Source: Sambucus nigra (lineage: Eukaryota; Streptophyta; Magnoliopsida; Dipsacales; Adoxaceae). Taken from it: a DNA stretch of 64,000 nt. Positions within the stretch are counted from its first letter, which is position 1. Each line of letters starts with the position of its first letter. Below are positions 37,690 through 48,299 of this stretch, one piece after another. A program made the translations under genes and the position numbers. The notes under the pieces were generated by a model. That model saw nothing but the letters and a program-made list of their open reading frames with translations. It had not been told where the DNA came from and ran no database searches. The DNA lies in the NCBI GenBank assembly GCA_949130495.1, contig OX422218.1:43098651-43162650 (forward strand), written 5' to 3'.

Positions 37690-38538
37690 TTACAATTACT
37701 TCTGGATAATATCTCCCGGACTGAGGTTTACTTATCATCATCTTAATAATACTCATCCGGATCTACCTCCAGGACTGAGGTGTATTCTATATATAAAGTA
37801 TTCATCATTTTTCTTTCAAAACTTTCCATTTCCCTTCTTATATCCAGGAAATGTATTTAAAAGCCAATTCATTAGCATGAATTGCTTTCTCATAACATAT
37901 ACTTTTTAAAAGCCAGTTTTATTATCATAAATTTTTTTTTCTGTTTCAAAATATCCCATTTCCCTTTTTATATTCAGGAAATGTATTTAAAAGCCATTTT
38001 TATTATCATAAAAATGCTTTTACTATATCATATGCTTCCACTTCCCTTCTTCCATCCGGGAGTGTTACCAAAGCTAAACATATAACCCATTTCCCTTCCT
38101 ATATCCAGGAAATGTAATTAAATCCAATCCATTATCATGAATTGCTTTAATATAACGCGTTCTAAGATCGCCCGTCCGGGTTTCCCCACTGTGCGCGCCC
38201 CTAAATGGAAATCATCTTCCAGGGCCTATCATCAAGACAACCTGGGATCCTACATCGCAAGACGTCGGGAAGCGACCATGTGCCTGCGGGATAGTCAAGA
38301 CCACACCCGGAATCTCCTAACCAGCGCAGAAAAATATATATCAACAAACGCTCACATGGCCTATAGGACTATATCCACCCTGCATTGATTAGCCAGGGGG
38401 CTTCACCATACGTACGCAACTTCCCTTATGATAGCGATTTAGAGAGGTGTGTAATCCATATTTTATTTATTATGAAAAACATTTCTCTTTCCATTTTGAA
38501 AATATTCATTTTTATATTTTCAAAATCATTTCCATCAT

Positions 38539-38540
<2 letters not shown>

Positions 38541-38614
<74 letters not shown>
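38541..38614. repeat. (TA)n microsatellite in LTR
   Basis: About 74 bp. The same site in the partner LTR (19475-19494) has only about 20 bp. Confidence 0.95.
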
Positions 38615-38617
<3 letters not shown>

Positions 38618-39052
38618 CTAAATCACACAGTATATACATATCCTATATATTCCTCCTAGAATATATATATAATAACGGCCATAGTGGCCTATAGCATCTA
38701 GCGATAACCAATAACCCCAAAGATTCCCTCCAGGAATCATAATCATGCATTCATATAAGCATGATACTAAACCCAAAGTATTTCTTACTTTAATAATCAC
38801 TATATATCTCTATCCTAACTAAGGATTTATTGGATATCTCCAATTATACCATTTCTCATATAGCGAATATATAACTATACTCCCCAAATTTATTCTAATC
38901 CACTCATAGGATTCACTCAACCAAGATCAATATGATTATGTTATCTCTTTAGATCGTAATCCTCTTTAATACTCAAATTTTAGAAAGCCCGCTTTAAACT
39001 CAAAGAGGAGAAGTAATAACAATATCCAAAATATTGGGCTGAAAACAGAGTA

Positions 39053-39172
39053 CCGGTCGACCGGTCCTGGACCCCCGGTCGACCGCGGGTTGCAATTAAG
39101 CCTACGAAATAAAGCAGTAGGCCATTTCCTCTTTACGCGGTCGACCGGCCATAGGGGCGCGGTCGACTGGTC
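39053..39172. repeat. Palindrome block, GGTCGACC type
   Basis: Four copies in two pairs. The last has decayed to GGTCGACT. Confidence 0.92.
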
Positions 39173-40428
39173 ACACCAGGTCCTCAAAACTTTAATTCCT
39201 CAAATCCTTAATCCAACAACCCAAATTAATTTTCAGGGTTTCTAAACTACCCTAAAAATCATCCAAAACATCTACACGACTAATCCTTGCTTGTATTTTT
39301 CCGATTTCTGATTTGATTTCCGAGTTGATGATTTCAACCCGGAGCTGCCATCTTGTAAAAATCATATCAAATTGAGGAAAAATCAGAAAAATACGCGGTC
39401 GGCCCCCACACGACCGTATCGAAAAGATCTACAAGTTTCGTGTTTTGGCCGAGAGCTAGATCATTTCTCTTACTGGCCGAAAAAGACACCAAAGGCTATG
39501 GGTTCACTATTCATTTTCTTCCCCAAACTCCCAAACTCCATTTTTCCCATTTTTGTTGTTTCTAAAACATCTAATGTATGTTTTACAACTAACACATCAA
39601 TTATTTTGGGGTATTAAACCATTTCCCTTAGTTTTAAACCCTAAAAACCCCAACTTATCATTTAAACTCATTTCAATCCATTTCTTCACTTCATTTACAT
39701 GGTTTTATCACTAAATATCATTAAGAGTTTACATTACATCAATATGTAAACTCATGTCTAAGTTTTTCCAATTTTATTTTAGGGTTCTACCAACTATGAT
39801 ATGAAAGAAATGCATAATTGAAATAAAGCAAGTAAACACTTGCCTCGAGGATGAAATCTGACGACCACGAGCCGAATCCCGCGGAGTTTGGCCGGAGTTT
39901 CCATTTCTCCTCCTCTTTCTTCTTCCTCTCTCTCTTCTCCCTCTTTCTTTCCTTCTCTTCTCTTTTCTTTCCCTTTCTCTCTCTATAAATAAGAAGAAAA
40001 GGGGTTATACCCCTAAAAACCCAAAAACGACTCGTTTACCCAATTACGAGTTACTTTTACCTCTAAAATTACCCGAAACTCAATTTCGACAATCGGACAC
40101 TCTTTTCTGACTATCTCGGCCATTCCGAGAATCATAGTGCAGATGAAATTTCCATCCGAGGTACTTGACCGCAAATCACTATTCCAACCCAAAATAAATA
40201 AATGCGGTTTTCCAATTAAAAATCTTACCTCATGTCGCTTTACTCAACGACGACATATAATTAAAATATTTAGACCTATATAGTCCCAAAAATCATCACA
40301 ACATCCTTCGAAAATCATTTAATCCTCGAAAATCCCAAAAATTACTATTTAGGAAAATTCCCCAAATTCCATTTTATACTTAATTATGGAATTTTATCGT
40401 CCCCAAAAGGGCCGGTTGTTACACAGTG

Positions 40429-42231
40429 TATGCAAAACAATTGAAAATTTAAGACACAACACTACATGTAGATCTCTACTGCAATTGCATGGGCAAGAGA
40501 ATGTGATGACCAACTAAGAATAAGATGGAGCATCGCCAAGGGGCTTGGAGGCCAACATCATGCCCTTGTTCTGCGAAAGTGTGGGGAGTTATAAAAGAGT
40601 TACTTATGATTTGAGATTAAAGTTTGAGATAAAAAAATACTCCTGCCCTGTCCAATACACATATAGCATCGCCTAATCCCCTTCGCCTCACGATCATAAC
40701 CACTCACTCACGATCTGAGATTCATCGACTTACGACCGTAGATTCATGGAAAGTTAGTATAATCCTCAATTTATGTCTGCATTGTTCCACCTCAATTTAT
40801 TCTTACTCACCATCCCTCGTTTTCATTTCTTATTCATTTCCACTATCCAAATTCACCGTTTGATTAAATATAAAAATCTTCCATCCAAATTTAGAATACC
40901 ACTTAAACTGTTTAATTTTTAGACAGTATATCCTAAAAGAAAAGAAATTGATGCTAGGACAAAATCTCATAATCAAAGCGTAACAATGACATTTCATTGA
41001 ACATCAAACAAAAAAGTTGATGTTGGTTTGTTAGTTGATGTTGGTTCAGTATGTTCTTTAATTTGGAAACTTAATTTTACAACTGAAAAACTTCCAAAGC
41101 ACAATAATGCTACGTAGAGAGGGAACTCTTGTATAAACGACGAAAATTCTACTAATTCTCTTTCTATAATGAATGATCTGATGGGTGGATACTATGACGC
41201 AGTTAATGCATTCAAGTTCAATACTATGGCAAAAAATTAAGAGCAATACACTGGTTGAAATGGCGGAAATGACAATGATTATTTTACAATCTATATGAGT
41301 TGTTCACCTGGTAAACTAACAGGTACGAAAAATTATATAAACTAATAAATAAATTTAGTTTATGTGTTTTCTCACATGGTTTAAAAGTCATATAAACTAA
41401 CAGGTATCAAAAGTTATATAACTGATGGAGAAATTTAGTTTTTAAAAGTTATATAAGCTAACAGATAAAGTTATACAAACTAATAGAGAAATCCATTGTT
41501 TGAAATTAAAAACCCCTTGTCTTTAGTATTTCCTGGACTGTATTGAACATGATGATGGCTCATAGTTGCATATTCAAAAATCTTACCATAAGCATGTACT
41601 ACCTCTTGAACTTGATCAATGTATGGCATACGAATTCCTGTACCTTTATAGGGAGTTACAACACTTTTAGAAATGACCTGCATACTTTCTCCTATAGTAA
41701 CTTGATGAAAATCGGATGGAAGTGGCCTGAAGGATTATCGACAGTTGTTGGTTTAATAAAATGCAATGCCATTATGACCACAGTTCCAGAAGCTCTGATT
41801 AGTCTAACTTGGGTGATCCACTTAGAGCTTTGACAGCATATGGACAGCAAAGGAGTTACAATATAATTTCCGGTAGTCTTCGTATAGGTGAAATTAATCA
41901 TTGAGGCCCTACATAGTAAGAAGTAGAGGAATGATCACCAAAATTAGAATACTTTCAATAGTTTCATTGGCACTTCATAGAGCAAGGCACATGCAATTAA
42001 AGACAATAAATAACATCCAAAAAACACAATGACAGATAAAAAGATGACAAAACACAAATCAAAAAGGGATTTACTTCCAAGGAGATATATTAACCTTGAA
42101 AAACTACAGTTTACCATGCTTATTACTTATTAACTATATTGCTCTCATTTTCGTATTCATACCAGTTTAAACATAAAGTAACCTTGCTTTCTTCTAGTTT
42201 TTCTATAAGAAAAAATAATAGTTTGAAACAA
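40429..42231. other. AT-rich stretch with unrecognised minus-strand open frame
   Basis: Mostly non-coding. Around 41330-41490 a segment with AAAAGTTATATAAACTAACAG recurs about five times. A minus-strand open frame of roughly 80 codons runs from about 41740 to 41480, with a second frame overlapping upstream to 41901. I do not recognise either protein, and a transposon-captured gene fragment is possible. Confidence 0.4.
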
Positions 42232-42954
42232 ATAGATAAATCATAAGATATATATAAAACCTCTACATATATAACCACCACACACCTGCCTACATTATCC
42301 TAAGAGAGATTCAAAGCATTAAACAAATAGCTTTGTTGGATCTTAATACAATATACACTGAAAACAGGATGTCAACAAAATTCAAAGTGACAGATGGAAA
42401 TGGCCTTTATCACCCCCTATCAATACCAATTACCACACATCAATATAATTTTTACGTGTAATTCATCTCAGTTTTAAGCATAAAAACATATACAGTAAAA
42501 AAACTTTTAGTGATCACTTTACAAAATAAACTTAAAAACTACAATCATTATATCGTAAGTCAGATAACTGCATATGAAGTACAAATTATTGAATTGGGGA
42601 AAACATCTCACATTGATATCATGATAGACAACACGAAGACATGATAGCACTGTCCAATACTTGAAATTTGAGTTTTGATATAGTTTTCTAATGTATGGAC
42701 ATGAATCAGTGGTTTCTTGATTTGAGTTTTGTAATTGAGTTTCCATCTAGTTTTCTAAAGTGTGGACATGAATCTAATACATGAAATTTGAATGTACCAA
42801 TAATTTAGAATACCATAAAGCATAAAAACAAACCGAATGAGAAATGTGTCTAAAATCAGAATACACACATAACATACAAATACAAAGTATTCTATATTTA
42901 CTCAATCCACAAATACAATTAATCTTACATGGCAAAACCAAAACTATTACAAAC

Positions 42955-43048
42955 CTTTTTGGCCACTTCCTATATGATTCATAAATTTCCTTTTGTATTC
43001 GTCATGATATCTTTCCATTTCAGATTGTGCAGAACACCTCTTCTTACG
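42955..43048 (-). other. Exon-like open frame in tandem unit 1
   Basis: Minus strand: a branch-site-like CTAAC, then CATAG (acceptor), then about 31 open codons rich in Lys, Arg and Glu (ERYHDEYKRKFMNHI within), then a GTTTGT donor. Units 2 and 3 keep the same frame and donor (44006-44100, 45055-45148) with mostly amino-acid-altering changes. The protein is unrecognised; a captured gene fragment is likely. Confidence 0.4.
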
Positions 43049-45190
43049 CTATGCTCATTGACTTAGTTAGCTTCCTCTCACATGACTCATGAGCCCACAT
43101 TGGATGTTGCAGCTCACATTGCCTCCTATATAAGGGACATAAGTTTTCATCGAGCATACTTTCTGTGAGTATACATGCAAATATGACACTTTTTATAACA
43201 ATGCTACATAAATCAGTAATGCAGAAGGAAGCAGGTGAGAGGACGTAAGTGAGAGGACGTGATTGATTGAGGGAAGTATACAGATAAGTCATAAGATATA
43301 CTTAAAACCTCTACATATATAACCACCACACACATGCCTACATTATCCCAAGAGAGATCCAAAGCATTAAATAAATAGCTTTGTTGGACATTAAAATAAT
43401 ATGCACTGAAAAGAGGATGTCAACCAAATTGTAAGTGACAGATGGAAATGGCCTTTATCACCCCCTATCAATACCAATTACCACACATCAATACAATTGT
43501 TACATGTAATTCATCCCAGTTTTAAGCATAAAAACATATACAGTAAAAAATACTTTTAGTGATCACTTCACAAAATAAACTTAAAAACTACATTCATTAT
43601 ATCATAAAGTCACAATAACTGCATATGAAGTACAAATTATTAAATTGGGGAAAACATCTCACATTGATATCATGATAGAAAACACGAAGACATAGTAACA
43701 CTGTCTAATACTTAAAATTTGAGTTTTGATATAGTTTTCTAAAGTATGGACATGAATCAGTGGTTGTTTGATTTGAGTTTTGTAATTGAGTTTCCATCTA
43801 GTTTTCTAAAGTATCGACACAAATTTAATACTTGAAATTTGAATGTTCCAATAATTTAGAATACCATAAAGCATAAAAACAAATTGAATGAGAAATGTGT
43901 CTAAAATTAGAATACACACATAACATACAAATACAAAGTATTCTATATTTACTGAATCCACAAATACAATTAATCTTAGATGGCAGAACCAAAACTATTA
44001 CAAACCTTTGAGGCCACTATCTATATGATTCATAAATTTCCTTTTGGATTCGTCATGATATCTTTCCATTTCAGATTGTGCAGAACACCTCTTCTTACGC
44101 TATGCTCATTGACTTAGTTAGCTTCCTCTCACATGACTCATGCGCCCACATTGGATGTTGCAGCTCACATTGCCTCCTATATAAGGGACATAAGTTTTCA
44201 TCGCCCATAGTTTTTGTGACTATACATGCAAATATGACACTTTTTATAATAATTATATATAAATCAGTAATGCAGAAGGAAGGAGGTGAGAAGACATGAG
44301 TGAGAGGACGTCAGTGATTGAGAGAAGTCTTCAGATAAATCATAAGATATACTTAAAACCTCTACATATATAACCACCACACACATGCCGACATTATCAC
44401 AAGAGAGATTCAAAGCATTAAACAAATTGCTTTGTTTGACCCTAAAACAATATGCACTGAAAAGAGGAAGTCAATAAAATTGAAAGTTCCAGATGGATAT
44501 GGACTTTATCACCCCCTATCAATACCAATTACCACGCATCAATATAATTTTTACGCGTAATTCATCTCAGTTTTAAGCTTAAAAACATATACAGTAAAAA
44601 AAACGTTTAGTGATCACTTTACAAAATAAACTTAAAAACTACAATCATTATATCATAAGTCACAACAACTGCATATGAAGTATAAATTATTGAATTGGGG
44701 AAAACATCTCACATTTATATCATGATAGCAATCACGAAGACATGATAGCACTGTCTAATACTTTAAATTTGAGTTTTGATATAGTTTTGTAAAGTATGGA
44801 CATGAATCGGCGATTGTTTGATTTGAGTTTCGTAATTGAGTTTCCATCTAGTTTTCTAAAGCATGGACATGAATCTAATAATTGAAATTTGATTGTACCA
44901 ATAATTTAGAATACCATAAAGAAAAAAACAAAACGAATGAGAAATGTGTCTTAAATCAGAATACACACATAAGATACGAATACGAAGTATTCTATATTTA
45001 CTCAATCCACAAATACAATTAATCTTAGATGGAAAAAACAAAACTATTACAAACCTTTGGGGCCACTGTTTATATGATTCATAAATTTCCTTTCGGATTC
45101 GTCATGATATATTTCCATTTCAGTTTGTGCAGAACACCTCTTCTTATGCTATGCTCATTAACTTAGTTATCTTCCTCTCACACGACTCAT

Positions 45191-45195
45191 GAGCC
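45191..45195. repeat. Target-site duplication gagcc, left
   Basis: Perfect match to gagcc at 55910-55914. The empty site GAGCCCACATTGG is present in the neighbouring tandem units. Confidence 0.97.
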
Positions 45196-45848
45196 TGTAA
45201 TACCCCGTATTTTTGGCAATATTTATTTTTGGGATTAATTAATTAAATGAGAATTAATTGGGAATTAATCCGGATAAAATTCTAGCGAGATGCGAGTTGG
45301 TATTTGACTATATTGAGAATATATGATGTTATATGAACATTCAATTATGAAATTTGTCGTCAGATTGATATACGACAATTTGGACATTTTATTGGGACAC
45401 GTGAGACAGTCGCGTCAGGATATAATTATTTTGATTATAAAAGTGAATTTAAATTCTATTAATCGTATGGTCGTTTTGAGTGAGCCAACGCGTCCGGAAG
45501 GGTCGAGATAGTCAGAAAACACTAGCCGGGGGTTTAGTTTGGGTCCCGGGGTATTGTTAGGCCATACCGGCATCTTATAAGGGTAGTTTGGTAATATTGT
45601 ATTTTTCGGATTTAATAATGACGAAAATTAGGATTTATAATCTGATTTGGGTAACTAACCACTAAGCCCACTACCAACCATATTGACCCATAAGACTACG
45701 GGGAGTTTTAAAATTTGGTTTTCTAAGTCTCCTAAACAAACCCTAGCCACCCTAGCCACCTTTGGAGAAGAAGGCTTGTGGAGAGAGAGAGAGAAGGAAT
45801 CCTGCAGAAAAAGCTTCATCAAATCAACACCAAATTCAGATACACTCG

Positions 45849-45856
45849 AGGCAAGT
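45849..45856 (+). promoter_or_regulatory. GC-type 5' splice-site-like motif
   Basis: AG/GCAAGT matches the consensus of GC-AG introns, which need strong pairing to U1. The motif is at the matching place in nine of ten LTRs here, and in the tenth it reads AGACAAGT. Its use as a splice site is inferred. Confidence 0.45.
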
Positions 45857-46324
45857 GATTTAATTCTATTTAATTCAGAGAATGTTTCTTCCATGTTAGA
45901 TGAATTGAAAGATTTACATTTGTCCTTGGAAGTTAAATAAAAACCCATTTTAATTGGACTAAGAACTCGAATTTTAAGGACAAATTTCATGTAGAATAGT
46001 ATGGTGATGATTATTCTGATGTTAGTATATGTTGGATGTAACAAAAACGGATCTAGAATGGACTTATTGAGGATTTAAAATTCTAGGGTTTATGTTCTTG
46101 AAAATTTGGAGAAAGGGTAGAGATTTGATGAATTAATGATGTTTAGGATGTGTTAATTCCTTAAAAGATGTTCGTATATGACCTTAGTATGTTTTAGGAT
46201 GATTGGAGACCTCTAAACATTGTTGGGACGAATTTTGGTTGAGATTTGAGGTGTAGAAATTGGTGAAAAACGAGATAGGATTTCTGGGCTTGAATCTGGT
46301 CACTCGTTAGAAGACCTACCCAGG

Positions 46325-46482
46325 TCGTTCGAACGAGCTTCTAACGAGTTGACAGTTTGGGGTTCTAAAGAGAGGGATGTTCGTTCGATAATCTCATTCG
46401 AACGAGATCTCGTTAGATAGCCTAGTTCGTTCGAACGAAATCTCGTTCGAACAGCCTCGTTCGAACGAGACTTCTAACGAGC
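46325..46482. repeat. Palindrome block, CGTTCGAACG type
   Basis: Five TTCGAA-centred palindromes (CGTTCGAACGAG and variants) within 158 bp, interspersed with CTAACGAG. The 3' LTR has six. Confidence 0.95.
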
Positions 46483-47546
46483 TGGCAGTTTAGGCCTTTT
46501 TGGCCTGTTTTGATTTTGGGAGTCCCGTAAACTTGTTCGATGATAGAGATAACATTACTTTGATGATGGATTGGTATACTTGGGACATTTGGGATATAAT
46601 GAGGAGTAAATTATATAATTGTGGAACGAATCAAATAGACATTTGAGTCGAGACGTGAGTGCCTACTACGACGTGAGAATAAATTATGGCGCGTATAAAT
46701 ATGGACCGGGATTATATAAATTTTATAGATTATAAGTTGGTATGAGAATGTGATAAGTACTACAATTAAACTACGGTGATTACTAAGATGTGTGCTTACT
46801 TAGTATCGGTATATGATTTGTGTGTATGACATACCTACCATACTTGCTATCACGGGAGGTTTACGTTCGCTTAGGGCCCTCTAATCCTTGTGTTGCCCGG
46901 ATTTAGACTGGTTACCTCGATGAACATAGGTCATAGAAGGACTTATTGGGATATTAATAAGTCTGTTGATCGTGGGAGCGCAGGTATGTGCGTGACCCAT
47001 GTGATGTGACTGTGTTCGCCTACATTATTTGTGATTTGTGTTATCTGAACAATTCCTGAGCGATTCAGAATACGTGATTCCTTATGTACGTGATGTACCG
47101 GGATGGATAGAAAAGTATGTGTGCACCGCAGCTGAGTCTCGGGGTGCTTATATTGTATATTTATGTTGTGGAAAATATACACTTAATAAACTGGGAACTT
47201 TCATATGGTATTGTGTGTATAACTATGGAATAACAAAAGGGATGATCTATAATGAGTTGTATTACTTTTATATGAGAACCTGAATTCACGTTAAGCCCCT
47301 ATTTAATTGCGAGCGTTATAATGTTAATGGGAACCGAGTAATAAGGGTAGAACCTATGACAGTCTAGCTAGATATGATGTCACTTAGCTAGTGGTTTGTG
47401 TCATTTTAGATGGGTACTTACGTTAGGAGTTCACAGTTAGACGAGAGGTGAGAATTTCATGTGAGTGCACTTCCTAACATGTACTTTTCATTTAATGTTT
47501 TAAATGTTTTTAAAGCACTTGCAGGCTTTTAAAATATCTCCACATT

Positions 47547-47560
47547 CGGGCTCTGACCCG
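47547..47560 (+). promoter_or_regulatory. CGGG-CTCTGA-CCCG hairpin (primer-site complement)
   Basis: A 4-bp stem with a CTCTGA loop. GCTCTGA is complementary to TCAGAGC of the primer site at 48123-48129. It is kept in all nine LTRs where this part is present (partial in D). Confidence 0.6.
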
Positions 47561-47596
47561 TTTGCTTTCAAATCTATTTTTTGTAAAACCATTTTA

Positions 47597-47618
47597 GGTG
47601 CCCAGCCACAAGGACACC
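47597..47618 (+). promoter_or_regulatory. Conserved 22-nt leader hairpin
   Basis: Stem GGTGCCC / GGACACC with an 8-nt loop; one stem pair is C-A in this copy. Eight other LTRs have the same 7+8+7 layout with compensating changes in the stem. Confidence 0.65.
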
Positions 47619-48117
47619 ATGCATAGGATACTCATTCAGGTGATGAGCTGTAGCTGTTTGTGGAAGCTACAGGGATTTGCTTTTAAACGCTTCTACCATT
47701 TGGATTCCATATTCAGTATTCTTCAGTTGTAGGGCATGTTGCCCAAATTCTATTAGAGACTTTTCCATTTCAGATTTTCAGACTTTGGCATGCATTAATT
47801 CAATATTCAGTATTTCGTTACTTATTTCAGTTGTGGGATTTGTTGTGAGGAGTTTTCCTCCGGATTTATTTATATCGTGTGATGGTTATTCTATTATTTC
47901 GTTATAGTGAATGGTGATATTATTCTTGCTTTAAATCTTTTACTGCATGTTAATCAGACTTTAATTAAAATTTGGCAACTTACTTTTTAAATACTAGGTG
48001 GTTAGTAATAATAAAATGTTTTCGACAGTGATGCTATTTACTGAGCCAACTTGGCATTTTGATTTAATTTAATAAAGGATTAGCTACCCGGTATTTAATT
48101 TGTCGGTGTGTCACAGG

Positions 48118-48129
48118 TGGTATCAGAGC
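48118..48129 (+). promoter_or_regulatory. Primer-binding site for tRNA-iMet
   Basis: TGGTATCAGAGC, 2 nt after the LTR, is complementary to the 3' end of plant initiator-Met tRNA. It primes minus-strand DNA synthesis. Confidence 0.97.
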
Positions 48130-48283
48130 ATCAGGTTCTAGTGTCCTTTAGGATCTGTACGGCTATTATGTTTCCGTTAAGTTTTCTTTGATATAGAGCC
48201 CTATATTTTAGGACTGTTGTACTCTTTTTGTGTATGCTTCATTCTTCAGCTATTTTAAGTTTATAAACAGTGAACTTATAAAC

Positions 48284-48299
48284 TTTATTCTTATTTCAG
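48284..48299 (+). promoter_or_regulatory. 3' splice-site-like sequence abutting gag start
   Basis: TTTATTCTTATTTCAG, a good polypyrimidine tract plus CAG, ends one base before the gag ATG. With the donor-like site at 45849 it would define a 2449-nt intron containing the palindromes and the primer site. Use is inferred. Confidence 0.4.

Larger units (their letters stand above)
17751..40423 (-). mobile_element. Family B LTR retrotransposon with nested insertions
   Basis: A minus-strand element with paired LTRs (5' LTR 36767-40423, 3' LTR 17751-21323), a primer site beside the 5' LTR, and a polypurine tract beside the 3' LTR. The flanks cagag (17746-17750) and cagtg (40424-40428) fit a 5-bp target duplication with one later mutation. 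Of the 15.4-kb interior, 12.9 kb is a plus-strand B-type LTR that itself contains the A2 element. Only about 2.5 kb is the element's own interior, and I see no RT, integrase or chromodomain there. It is either heavily deleted or a non-autonomous element. Confidence 0.88.
36767..40423 (-). mobile_element. 5' LTR of family B element
   Basis: 3657 bp, partner of 17751-21323. Landmarks: end motif 36845-36862, 22-nt hairpin near 37191-37212 (two G-U pairs), GCTCTGA hairpin 37259-37272, conserved box 37531-37586, (TA)n tracts at 37218, 37646 and 38541-38614, palindrome block 39053-39172, donor-like AGGCAAGT 39838-39845 (reverse complement), and inverted repeat GGGGTTATACCCC near 40001 beside a TATTTATAG TATA-like site (minus sense). 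Confidence 0.93.
45196..48115 (+). mobile_element. 5' LTR of element A
   Basis: 2920 bp, TGTAATACCCCG to GGTGTGTCACA. In order: TATA-like TTATAAGGG (45575-45583), a GAGA-rich leader, donor-like AGGCAAGT (45849-45856), a GTTCGAAC palindrome block (46325-46482), a GCTCTGA hairpin (47547-47560), a 22-nt hairpin (47597-47618) and TTTTCGACAGTGATGCTA (48019-48036). Confidence 0.96.
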
